Assembly (NCBI GenBank): GCA_964446285.1
Contig: CAYUNT010000049.1
Coordinates: forward strand, 1-24,750
Length of the DNA: 24,750 nt
DNA from: CAYUNT01 sp964446285
GTDB lineage: Bacteria; Sumerlaeota; Sumerlaeia; SLMS01; CAYUNT01
Direction: 5' to 3'
Shown: positions 15,751-22,693 of the stretch, in pieces
Numbering within the stretch: position 1 is the first letter of the stretch
Layout: each line of letters opens with the position of its first letter
Position numbers and translations under genes: made by a program
The notes under the pieces: model-generated
The model's database searches: none
What the model saw: the letters and a program-made list of their open reading frames with translations, nothing else
What the model was told of the DNA's origin: nothing

Positions 15751-16668
15751 CTACGCAGGCTTTTCCAGAAGGATGCGAATTGCCTGTGTGGCGAGGTCAT
15801 CGACGCTTAGTTGCCTGCCGCGAAACGCCAGCGGGAATTGAAAAACCAAATTCAGGTGGTCGCGAACCTTGAATGTGTCATCAACGACGATGCGGCAGCC
15901 GGATTGCCTCCATATTTGCTGATATTCGGAAAATCGCAAGCCATTGAGCGGCTGTAAAGATTCGCGCTTGCGGCCCAGGTCCGATATGCCGATTTGTTTC
16001 AATTTTTCCTCGATAAACTGCATGGAGAAAAGGATTTGCGGATAGGGCATTCGCAGGCTTCGGTAGGCATGAAGGCCCCAGGGCGACCAATACAGAGGGC
16101 CGAAATGAAGGTAAATCCGTCCGCCCGGACGGCACAGGCGGAGCAGTTCATCCAAAGCGGACTTGGGATTGGGAATATGCTCGAATGTGTTGAATGAGCA
16201 TATAAAATCAAAGGATTCGGGGGCGAGTTGGGTCGGCGAGCAGAGGCTTGCGGATGTGAAAGGAAGGCCGCGCGCGCGCGCGTCGCGCCAGTCTTCCATA
16301 TCCAGCAAAGTCACCTGATGACCAAAGTGTGCAAGGACCGCTCCGGTCATGCCATCGCCGCATCCGGCCTCAAGAATCCGCGCGCCGGGGGAGCGCAGGC
16401 TCTCTGTGGATTCCAGCATTTCGAGCGTCCGCTCCGCGCCGCGCTTCCACAGGCTGTATGCATCGTAGCCATACTCGGGCATGGGCGGAAAACGATTTTG
16501 CAAAGTGGCAAATACTTCCTCCGAGTCGAGCGGAGCAGGCGGCGCGGGATCATCGAGAATTTGACGCAGCCTCTCATTTTCGCGCGCCAGGCGGTTTTGC
16601 TGCGCGGCGTCGTCGATTTTCCGCAGGATATTTCCCGCCAGTTTCTTCGATCGCGACAATTGACTCAT
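15751..16668 (-). CDS. SAM-dependent methyltransferase (class I) with N-terminal coiled coil
   Basis: A 305-residue methyltransferase. Motif I, the SAM-binding loop, is ILEAGCGDG (98-106). The acidic residue after strand 2 is in TLLDMEDW, motif II-like FDFICSFNTFEHI is near 153-165, and LCRPGGRIYLHFGP (178-191) is the post-motif typical of this fold. Residues 15-40 are strongly charged and helical, probably a short coiled coil. Its place directly after wzt suggests it methylates the glycan or a sugar on it; terminal methylation is a known chain-stop signal recognised by Wzt C-terminal domains, so that role is attractive but inferred. GGGA just upstream of the ATG is a modest ribosome binding site. 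The wzt stop lies 35 bases upstream. Confidence 0.9.
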   Translation of the reverse strand: MSQLSRSKKLAGNILRKIDDAAQQNRLARENERLRQILDDPAPPAPLDSEEVFATLQNRFPPMPEYGYDAYSLWKRGAERTLEMLESTESLRSPGARILEAGCGDGMTGAVLAHFGHQVTLLDMEDWRDARARGLPFTSASLCSPTQLAPESFDFICSFNTFEHIPNPKSALDELLRLCRPGGRIYLHFGPLYWSPWGLHAYRSLRMPYPQILFSMQFIEEKLKQIGISDLGRKRESLQPLNGLRFSEYQQIWRQSGCRIVVDDTFKVRDHLNLVFQFPLAFRGRQLSVDDLATQAIRILLEKPA

Positions 16669-16703
16669 AATTCCCGCAAAGACTTCACGACATTCCTCAT
16701 GCC

Positions 16704-17924
16704 TTATGAGTTAGCCTTCCAGTCACAGTCGAGAAGCAATTGACCGATCGACATCGGATTCCCGACTACTTCCACGCGGACATTCCGTTTCCAATCATAT
16801 AGCTCTGTTCTGGATTCATCCCAGAGCGAGCAGAAAAATGAAAGAACCTGATTATTGGCCGGAATAGAACGAATATGAAAATCCAAATGGCCATCCTTAG
16901 GCAAATCTTGAAATGGTTTTCCATAGTCTGGATTGGAACCCTGAAAGAATACGCCAAATTGATCGCGGATCAAAATGTCATAAATCAAAGATTTTACCGA
17001 AGGATCGGCGCGGTAATGCGTCCGGAAGGTCAGGGACTGGCCTGTTTTTATGGATTCCACGCTCTTGCCAGCGGAATCGAGGAATTCCATTTTTGTAATC
17101 ACAACTTTTCCAGTTCCCATCGCGGGCGCCGTTCCCGCGTCCATCTCGATATTTTTCTGTTCATGGATCATATCCGCGATGAACTGGCGGATGGCCTCTT
17201 CGGTTTTCCCGAGGAACTGAACGCGTCCGTCTTTCAGATACAGCGTGCGGTCGCAAAACCGCGCGATGTTGTGCATGTTGTGCGACACGAGCACGGACGC
17301 CACACCGTTCTTTTTGAATGTGCCGACCGTGTTGAAGCACTTGGCCTGGAAGGCGACATCGCCCACAGCGAGGATTTCGTCAATCAATAGAATGCGCGGA
17401 TTCATATAGGCGGCTACGCTGAATCCGAGGCGGACATACATGCCCGAGCTGTAAAATTTCACCGGGCTGTCGATGAATTTATCCAGGCCGGAGAATTCGA
17501 CGATTTTGCCAAACACTGCGTCGATTTCGCGGCGCTTCATCCCCATGACCGCGCCGTTCACATAGATATTCTCGCGGCCCGAGAGAAGCGGATGAAATCC
17601 CGCGCCGACTTCGATGAGCGCGCCCACACGCCCGCGCATTTCGATCCGGCCCACATCGGGCAGGATGATTCCGTTCAGCATTTTGAGAAGAGTGCTTTTT
17701 CCCGCGCCATTGTGCCCAATCAACCCAAGGCATTCGCCGGGGCGGACTTCGAAATCCACGCCGCTCACGGCCCAGAATTCATCCGCGCGAAGGCTGGAAG
17801 CGCCAGCCTTTGCCCCAATGAAATCCTTCGCCATGTCGGTCATGCCATACAACATGGACCGCCGAAGCGTGCGGGCAAACTTTTTCGATACCGACTCGGC
17901 GCGGATTGTTGCCTCTTGGCTCAT
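16704..17924 (-). CDS. wzt: Wzt-type polysaccharide exporter ATP-binding subunit
   Basis: A 406-residue ABC ATPase for O-antigen or teichoic-acid-type export. Walker A GHNGAGKST (70-78), the family's altered signature YSSGMYVRLGF (158-168), Walker B RILLIDE (177-183) and the switch His in VLVSHN (215). Residues about 255-406 form an extra C-terminal domain with beta-strand character (VVITKMEFLDSAG; SLTFRTHYRAD), as in Wzt proteins whose C-domain binds the modified glycan end. The ATG overlaps the wzm stop as ATGA, which fixes the start and shows translational coupling; the longer upstream extension is the wzm reading frame region and is discarded. It works with Wzm at the inner membrane. Confidence 0.94.
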   Translation of the reverse strand: MSQEATIRAESVSKKFARTLRRSMLYGMTDMAKDFIGAKAGASSLRADEFWAVSGVDFEVRPGECLGLIGHNGAGKSTLLKMLNGIILPDVGRIEMRGRVGALIEVGAGFHPLLSGRENIYVNGAVMGMKRREIDAVFGKIVEFSGLDKFIDSPVKFYSSGMYVRLGFSVAAYMNPRILLIDEILAVGDVAFQAKCFNTVGTFKKNGVASVLVSHNMHNIARFCDRTLYLKDGRVQFLGKTEEAIRQFIADMIHEQKNIEMDAGTAPAMGTGKVVITKMEFLDSAGKSVESIKTGQSLTFRTHYRADPSVKSLIYDILIRDQFGVFFQGSNPDYGKPFQDLPKDGHLDFHIRSIPANNQVLSFFCSLWDESRTELYDWKRNVRVEVVGNPMSIGQLLLDCDWKANS

Positions 17925-18901
17925 CGCGAACCCATCCGTTCCGCCATGCGCGTTTCGGCAAGTTTGAACACGCGCCATCCCAGAAAAAACAGGACAATTC
18001 CCAGCGCGGCGCTCCATGTGTATGCCGTCAGGTCTGCCGGGATGCCGCGAATCACGAGGTCGCGCGGCGTTTCCACAAGCGCGGCCATCGGATTATACTG
18101 GCTGAGTTTGGCGAACCAGCCGGCGCGCGCCGGATACAACACGGGCGTGACGAACATGAGAAATGTGGAGGCCAGCGACACTCCGTATGCCACGTCCTGG
18201 ATTACGGCGTTCAATAGCGAAAAAACAAAGCCAAGTCCCATCGTAAGGAAAAAAATCGGAAGGATCGACAGCGGGAAAAGAAACGCCGAACGCGCGGGAA
18301 CAATTCGGAACCACGCGAACACCGCAATCACCAATATCAAACGCACAAGGAGTTCCACAACGGCCTGGCCTATGGCGGCAATCACCAGCGTTTCCTTGGG
18401 GAAGTTGATTTTTACGACCATGCTTCCGCCAGCAACGATCGAGTTCGTGCATGCCACAAGGCCGCCCGCAAACACCTGCCAGACGGTCAGCCCCAGCAGC
18501 GCATAGGCCACGTAAGGAACGCCAACATCGCCAATTGTGAGGACGCCGCTGCGGTTGAGGAACACAAAGGTGCCGACGGCGACAATGGGAAGGATGAGCG
18601 CCCAAGCCCACCCGAAAAGCGTTTGTTTATAGCGCGCTTTGAAATCGCGGACAAAGAGGCTCCAGATCAGTTCGCGGCTTTTCCAGAGGTCCGCGGCCAT
18701 GCGGCGCCAAATCCGCAATCCCCAGCCCGAGTGGATTCCCGGCTCGTAAATGGTTGCGGACGCCGGGAGGTTCGGCGCCAGGCCTGGGCACGGCGGCACG
18801 CTGGCGGTTTCTGCCGGGCGTGTCGCGGACGCGGCCTTTGCGGCGGCGGCAGCGGAGGCTGGCGTGGCGGAACTCGGGACGCTGGAATTGGAATCGGGCA
18901 T
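17921..18901 (-). CDS. wzm: Wzm-type ABC-2 polysaccharide export permease
   Basis: A 326-residue ABC-2 permease. After the family's cytosolic helix (LWKSRELIWSLFVRDFKARY, near 72-91) come six hydrophobic segments between about 95 and 310, with the conserved KQTLFGWAWALILP entry to the first. The last 15 residues are basic and cytosolic. Residues 1-55 are an unusual Ala/Ser/Pro-rich leader without counterpart in typical Wzm; an ATG nearer the core (MAADLW, near residue 67) would remove it but would cut into the amphipathic helix. Upstream pairing to 16S rRNA is poor. It is the first gene of the seven-gene run and probably follows the promoter noted at 18965-18994. Confidence 0.9.
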   Translation of the reverse strand: MPDSNSSVPSSATPASAAAAAKAASATRPAETASVPPCPGLAPNLPASATIYEPGIHSGWGLRIWRRMAADLWKSRELIWSLFVRDFKARYKQTLFGWAWALILPIVAVGTFVFLNRSGVLTIGDVGVPYVAYALLGLTVWQVFAGGLVACTNSIVAGGSMVVKINFPKETLVIAAIGQAVVELLVRLILVIAVFAWFRIVPARSAFLFPLSILPIFFLTMGLGFVFSLLNAVIQDVAYGVSLASTFLMFVTPVLYPARAGWFAKLSQYNPMAALVETPRDLVIRGIPADLTAYTWSAALGIVLFFLGWRVFKLAETRMAERMGSR

Positions 18902-18964
18902 AAGGGCAATTAATTCACGTTTGAATCATAGGGCGGCATTAGCCGGGTTGCCGAAACCCTTGAT

Positions 18965-18994
18965 CGTGTAGCCTTCCGCAGTTTTCAAAGTCAA
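18965..18994 (-). promoter_or_regulatory. Candidate sigma70-type promoter for the wzm-wzt run
   Basis: On the minus strand TTGACT (18989-18994) matches the -35 box at five of six bases; an 18-base spacer leads to TACACG (18965-18970), a poor -10 box with three matches. It would start transcription about 55 bases before the wzm start codon. Confidence 0.3.
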
Positions 18995-19337
18995 GATGAT
19001 CCCCCTGAATTGCGCCGCCCGGCGCCTCCGCGCGCGTGAATTCCACAATGGCAGCCAGTGCAAAGCCTGCCGCTCCCAAGCAATCGCACTCGCCAGGCCG
19101 AGTGTATAAAAGAAGAGCAGAAAAGAAAAAACAGCCTTCGAAAGGGCCTTTCCCAGGCAGCGTTTTCCGTGGATAGGGCCTATGGCTCTTTGTAATCCGC
19201 GGCCAGGGGGCTCTTTTGCCTTTTTCCAGAGGACTGCGCGAAAAAACGGGCGAATTAAATGGTTCCATCATATCCCTGTTCCCCAGCGAAATAAGACATA
19301 CGATCCGCCTGTTTTGTTGGTAAGGCGCTGATGCATT
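18995..19337. other. Intergenic stretch between mqnC and wzm
   Basis: No believable gene. A hairpin CACTCG/CGAGTG with a 6-base loop lies at 19087-19104 and a candidate minus-strand terminator at 19121-19147. Short palindromic patches such as ATAGGGCCTAT (near 19170) and several A- or T-rich runs occur. An open minus-strand frame of 110 codons across 18939-19271 has no ribosome binding site, overlaps the promoter candidate and has an implausible composition. Confidence 0.5.
19121..19147 (-). terminator. Weak candidate terminator for the ispD-mqnC transcript
   Basis: On the minus strand a small hairpin (CCTT with AAGG around TCG, extendable with one bulge) is followed by TGTTTTTTCTTTTC. The T tract is strong but the stem is only 4-5 pairs, and it lies about 190 bases after the stop codon. 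Confidence 0.35.
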
Positions 19338-21185
19338 TTAAGCGGTCTTGCCAGCCGAACTGGATAGAGCGCGTCTGACTGTCGGCTTTTCGTCCGCCAG
19401 ATTATAGAAGCAATCTCTGCGGCGAGGTTCGAATCCGGCTTCTTCGATCAAGCGGCGCAGCGTCGCTTCGTCCATGCGGAATTCCGCGCCGGCCGCACGC
19501 ACCACATTCTCCTCGATCATTACCGACCCCATGTCGTCGGAGCCGTAAAACAGTGAAATCTGCCCGATCCGCCCGCCTTGTGTTACCCACGAAGACTGGA
19601 TATGGCGAATGTTGTCGAGGTAAAGGCGCGCGACGGCGAGCGTTCGCAGATAATCCCATGACCCCACTTCGGCGATATGGCGCTCGGCTTGCAGGCGCGT
19701 GTTGCCGGGCTGGAAGGTCCAGGGAATAAACGCCGTAAAGCCGCCGGTTTCGTCCTGCAGGTCGCGGATGCGCCGCAGATGCTCGATGCGGTCAGCAAGC
19801 AACTCGATGTGACCGAACATCATTGTGGCTGTCGAGCGCCCGCCCATCCGGTGCCACGCGCGATGGACGCCGAGCCATTCCTCGACAGTGCATTTGCCGG
19901 GCGAAAGCGCCGCGCGAACGCGCTCGACGAGGATTTCCGCCCCGCCGCCGGGGATTGAGCCGAGACCGGCCTTGCGCAAGCGGCGCAATGCCTCTTCAAG
20001 CGGGAGGCGGCTGATCCGCGCCATCGCAACGATTTCAGGCGCGGAAAATCCGTGGATGTGGATGCCGTAAGCGCCCTTGATGAAGCGCAGCATTTCCTCT
20101 GCGGCCTCGACGCCAAACTCCGGATGCATTCCGCCCTGGAGGAGAATTTGGCGTCCGCCGAGCGCGATGGTTTCCTCGATTTTCCTGCCCAATTCCGCCT
20201 GCGCGAGCGAATAGGCGTCGGCATCGCCCTGCCGCCGCGAAAAGGCGCAAAACGAACACGATGCGGTGCAAACGTTCGTATAATTGATGTTGCGATCAAC
20301 GATATAGGTCACGCGGTGCTCGGGATTGTGGCGGAGCCGCGCCGCGTATGCCGCTGCGGAAAGCTCGGGCAATTCGGCGCGTTCGAGCAACGCCAGCGCC
20401 TCGGCGTCGTCCATGCGGCGCCCTTTAAATTCTTGTTCAGGAATTTCACTTCTTCTCTCTATCTCTGTGTCCTCCGCGCCTCCGCGGTGCCTTCCTTCTT
20501 TCTCTTGCCGCTCCTGGAAAAGCGCGCGCGCCAATTCGAGATCGCCAGCGGTGGTGATTTTGAAATTGCACTCCTCGCCAGGAACATGCGCCACCGGATG
20601 CCCGAGGCGGCGCACCAACTGCGCGTCGTCGGTTGGGTTGCGGATTCCCTCGGCTCGCGCTTGCTCAAAGGCGCGCCGGATCAGCGAAAAATCAAATGCC
20701 TGCGGGGTTTGCACACGCCCGAGCCGCGAGCGATCCGCCACGTCGCCGATTCCATCCGCCTGCATTTCCACGAGCGTATCCGCCACGGCGATGAGCGGAA
20801 CCGCCGCGCCGCGCGATTCGGCCGCGTCGATCAGGCGCGAAATCAGGTCTTCGCCAAGGAATGGCCGCGCCGCGTCGTGGATGAGCGCGATGCGCGTTTC
20901 GGGCGGCGCCGCGGCAAGTCCCGCTTCGCCCGAATCCATCCGCGTCTCGCCGCCAAGGACAATCGACCAAGGCTTTTCCGCGTCTTCGCGTTCCATCCAA
21001 CCGAGCGCCCGCTCGATCCAGTCTTCGCGGCAGACCAGCACCAAATATCCAATGCGCGGATTGCGGAGAAACGCGCACACCGAGTGCATGAAAATGGGCC
21101 GCCCCCCCAGGTCCAGGAATTGCTTGGGGATGTCCGCGCCCATGCGCGTGCCGCTTCCGGAGGCGAGAACAATGGCGGTGTTCAT
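19338..21185 (-). CDS. ispD-mqnC: IspD-MqnC fused reading frame (MEP cytidylyltransferase + dehypoxanthine futalosine cyclase)
   Basis: One open frame of 615 codons holding two complete enzymes. Residues 1-228 are IspD, which makes CDP-methylerythritol for isoprenoids: ASGSGTRMG, PKQFLDL, IHDAARPFL, QTPQAFDF, and NFKITTAGDLELA. Residues 258-615 are MqnC, the radical SAM enzyme cyclising dehypoxanthine futalosine in menaquinone synthesis: its normal N-terminus (MDDAEALALLERAELPEL), the 4Fe-4S motif CTASCSFC, SIPGGGAEIL, ATMMFGH, and AFIPWTFQPGNT. The 30-residue linker is charged (EGRHRGGAEDTEIERR) and is encoded by an intergenic-type repeat. MqnC also has its own ATG at 20414 with AAAGGG upstream, giving a normal 358-residue enzyme. 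So the frame may yield a fusion, separate MqnC, or both. The start at 21185 is where IspD homology begins; longer versions translate a repeat. Confidence 0.9.
   Translation of the reverse strand: MNTAIVLASGSGTRMGADIPKQFLDLGGRPIFMHSVCAFLRNPRIGYLVLVCREDWIERALGWMEREDAEKPWSIVLGGETRMDSGEAGLAAAPPETRIALIHDAARPFLGEDLISRLIDAAESRGAAVPLIAVADTLVEMQADGIGDVADRSRLGRVQTPQAFDFSLIRRAFEQARAEGIRNPTDDAQLVRRLGHPVAHVPGEECNFKITTAGDLELARALFQERQEKEGRHRGGAEDTEIERRSEIPEQEFKGRRMDDAEALALLERAELPELSAAAYAARLRHNPEHRVTYIVDRNINYTNVCTASCSFCAFSRRQGDADAYSLAQAELGRKIEETIALGGRQILLQGGMHPEFGVEAAEEMLRFIKGAYGIHIHGFSAPEIVAMARISRLPLEEALRRLRKAGLGSIPGGGAEILVERVRAALSPGKCTVEEWLGVHRAWHRMGGRSTATMMFGHIELLADRIEHLRRIRDLQDETGGFTAFIPWTFQPGNTRLQAERHIAEVGSWDYLRTLAVARLYLDNIRHIQSSWVTQGGRIGQISLFYGSDDMGSVMIEENVVRAAGAEFRMDEATLRRLIEEAGFEPRRRDCFYNLADEKPTVRRALSSSAGKTA
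20412..20426 (-). promoter_or_regulatory. Internal ribosome binding site and start for separate MqnC
   Basis: On the minus strand AAAGGG (20421-20426) lies 6 bases before the ATG at 20414, exactly where MqnC homology begins. It would allow MqnC to be made alone from within the long ispD-mqnC frame. Confidence 0.55.
20463..20488 (-). repeat. Repeat copy inside the ispD-mqnC linker
   Basis: Read on the minus strand it begins ACCGCGGAGGCGCGGAGG and ends ACACAGAG. It aligns with the right arm of the element at 21291-21318 over 26 positions with one gap and six mismatches, five of them C/T transitions. It encodes the linker peptide HRGGAEDTE in frame. Confidence 0.65.
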
Positions 21186-21201
21186 AAAGGTATTGAACAG
21201 A

Positions 21202-21230
21202 AGAAATACAAACCAGAGAAATATAAACCA
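21202..21230. repeat. 14-base direct repeat upstream of ispD
   Basis: AGAAATACAAACCA (21202-21215) and AGAAATATAAACCA (21217-21230) differ by one base and have a 15-base period. They abut the inverted repeat at 21227, and are probably part of the same composite element. Confidence 0.65.
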
Positions 21231-21318
21231 CAAAGCCGCAAAGGCACCAGGAAATCATTTTTCCGGAAAAGCGCATTCAATTTCTTTTTCTTCCTTTGTG
21301 TCTTTGAGCCTTCGTGGT
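21227..21318. repeat. Imperfect long inverted repeat between the HAD gene and ispD
   Basis: The 28-base arms at 21227-21254 and 21291-21318 match at 21 of 28 positions once one is reversed. Both carry the pattern ACCAC-RAAG-...-CAAAG-...-CAC. The 36-base centre contains TTTTTCCGGAAAA, a further palindrome. It fills the gap between the HAD stop and ispD and lies in the 5' leader of ispD. Confidence 0.7.
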
Positions 21319-21321
21319 AAA

Positions 21322-21990
21322 TTATTCTTCGCTTCCATCAAGCATCGCCGCGGCGTCTTGCGCGGTGAATTGCTCGAACGACTCAATCACGCGATCCGCC
21401 CCCGATTCGAGAAGAATCGGCCTGGGATATGTCGTAGTGATGGCCAGGCATTTCATCCCCGCCGCGTGCGCCGCCTGAATTCCGTGAATCGAATCCTCGG
21501 CGACCAGGCAGCGGTCCGGCGGGAGGTTGATTTTGGCGGCCGCAAGTGTGAATACCTCGGGATCGGGTTTGCCACAGCGAACTTCTTCCGCGCAGGTGAA
21601 AGCGGAAAGATACGGTCCGAGGTCCAGTTCCTGAATCACCATTTCGACATTGGCGCGCGGACCCGAGGAAGCGATGGCAATGGTCCATCCGGCGCGATGC
21701 AGGCTTTGGATGAGTGGAATCACGCCCGGCAGAGCTTGCGCGCGCCCGGCGAGCGCTCGCCGATACAGCGCCTCTTTGCGGGCGGCATGTCGCTCGATTT
21801 CCTCATCGGATAGAGGGCGGCCAAAGAGCACGGGAAGTATCTGGGCGTTGGCCTTGCCGAACTGATCGCGGAAGAAATCCTTCGCGATGACCATGCCGTT
21901 TTCCTCGCCCCATTGCCGCCAGCCCTCCAAGTGAATTGGGGCCGAGTCAAGAAGGACGCCATCCATGTCGAAGAGAATTCCGCGTTTCAT
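21322..21990 (-). CDS. HAD-superfamily phosphatase/phosphomutase (beta-phosphoglucomutase-like)
   Basis: A 222-residue haloacid-dehalogenase-type enzyme. Motif I with the nucleophile Asp is FDMDGVLLDS (6-15). Motif II is IAIASSGPRANVEM, the motif III Lys lies in RCGKPDPEVFTLAA, and the acidic motif IV is CLVAEDSIHGIQAAHAAGM. The alpha-helical cap between motifs I and II and the SIHGIQAA form are typical of the beta-phosphoglucomutase/phosphatase branch, which acts on sugar phosphates or similar small molecules; the substrate is not predictable. The ATG at 21990 is three residues before the first beta strand; the frame continues upstream to a TTG at 22149, but the extra residues have no family match and no start has a good ribosome binding site. 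It precedes ispD, separated by the repeat element. Confidence 0.87.
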   Translation of the reverse strand: MKRGILFDMDGVLLDSAPIHLEGWRQWGEENGMVIAKDFFRDQFGKANAQILPVLFGRPLSDEEIERHAARKEALYRRALAGRAQALPGVIPLIQSLHRAGWTIAIASSGPRANVEMVIQELDLGPYLSAFTCAEEVRCGKPDPEVFTLAAAKINLPPDRCLVAEDSIHGIQAAHAAGMKCLAITTTYPRPILLESGADRVIESFEQFTAQDAAAMLDGSEE

Positions 21991-22306
21991 GGCGGCGATG
22001 ATGGAAGCGGCAGGCCCCTTTCGGGTCAAGAGAAAGCGCAAGATGGCAGTGCGGGGCATGGCGACGCCGAACAGGGCGGCGCGGCGCGGGAATTTGGTTT
22101 TCGCTGCGGGCCGCACGGGCCTGAATTCCCCCCGTTCCTTTCGTTTCAAAGTTTTGCTGTTGAAAATAATGTGAAAAAAGGCTTGCCTCTCCTCGGGGTT
22201 CTGCGTCTTTCCCTTGGAGGGCGCTGTCCTCAGGGAAGTTCCCCTGATCTTGCTCCCGTCCCCGCTGATAAATTTCTACCGTCGAAGCAGAGGAGGTTAC
22301 CATTTC
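21991..22306. other. Divergent spacer between the HAD gene and khpA
   Basis: No gene seen. An AT-rich patch at about 22140-22180 stands out from the GC-rich surroundings and is the likeliest promoter zone for both directions, but I find no box pair good enough to mark. A hairpin TCAGGG/CCCTGA with a 6-base loop lies at 22230-22247, in the presumed khpA leader. A perfect ribosome binding site for khpA is near the right end. Confidence 0.45.
22291..22296 (+). promoter_or_regulatory. Ribosome binding site deciding the khpA start
   Basis: AGGAGG 10 bases before the ATG at 22307. It supports the short 87-residue form over the open frame from 22214. Confidence 0.8.
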
Positions 22307-22570
22307 ATGTCGCAGCACGTGGAAGAACCGACCCTAAAGGAACTTATCGAGTATATCGCCCAGGCGCTGGTGGATCAGCCCGATCAAGTCAAGGTCACTG
22401 CAGTCGAGAGCGAAACAAGCGTCATTATCGAGTTGCGCGTGGCGCGCGACGACGTGGGCAAGGTGATTGGAAAGGGCGGACAAACCGCCAAAGCCCTTCG
22501 CAAAATCCTGAGCGCCGCCGCCACGAAACTCCGAAAAAAATCTCTGCTGCAAATCGTCGAGGAATACTAA
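22307..22570 (+). CDS. khpA: KhpA-type single-KH-domain RNA-binding protein
   Basis: An 87-residue protein with one KH domain. The start-to-end pattern (TLKELIEYIAQALVDQPDQV, then VIIELRVARDDVGKVIGKGG) and the GKGG loop are those of KhpA, a small RNA chaperone that in several bacteria pairs with KhpB/Jag and affects cell division or elongation. The family is normally 75-85 residues, so it is full length. It is often found near rpsP and rimM; neither is here. It is followed after 123 bases by a second grpE in the same direction; the two may share a transcript. Cytosolic. Confidence 0.9.
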   Translation: MSQHVEEPTLKELIEYIAQALVDQPDQVKVTAVESETSVIIELRVARDDVGKVIGKGGQTAKALRKILSAAATKLRKKSLLQIVEEY

Positions 22571-22693
22571 ATTCGCTTTTGGGCGCTTTCGGCCCTCCTC
22601 TTGCGCCCGTTCCTTGCCAATGCAAGCCATCCTTCGGCGGATGCGGCCGGGTCGAGTGAACGGGCTGTCAATTTTCCCCGAAGGTTTTTCAAA

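Noticed and set aside
17925..18017. 31-residue N-terminal extension of Wzt
   Set aside because: Overlaps the wzm coding region in another frame; the ATGA overlap marks the real start.
18939..19271. 110-codon minus-strand frame in the mqnC-wzm gap
   Set aside because: No ribosome binding site, no domain, and it crosses terminator and promoter candidates.
21186..21233. 16-residue hydrophobic N-terminal extension of IspD
   Set aside because: It translates the repeat element; IspD homology starts at the ATG at 21185.
20052..21813. Long plus-strand open frames (422 and 495 codons) over ispD-mqnC
   Set aside because: Antisense to unmistakable IspD, MqnC and HAD motifs; compositions are Arg/Ser-rich, typical of shadows in GC-rich DNA.
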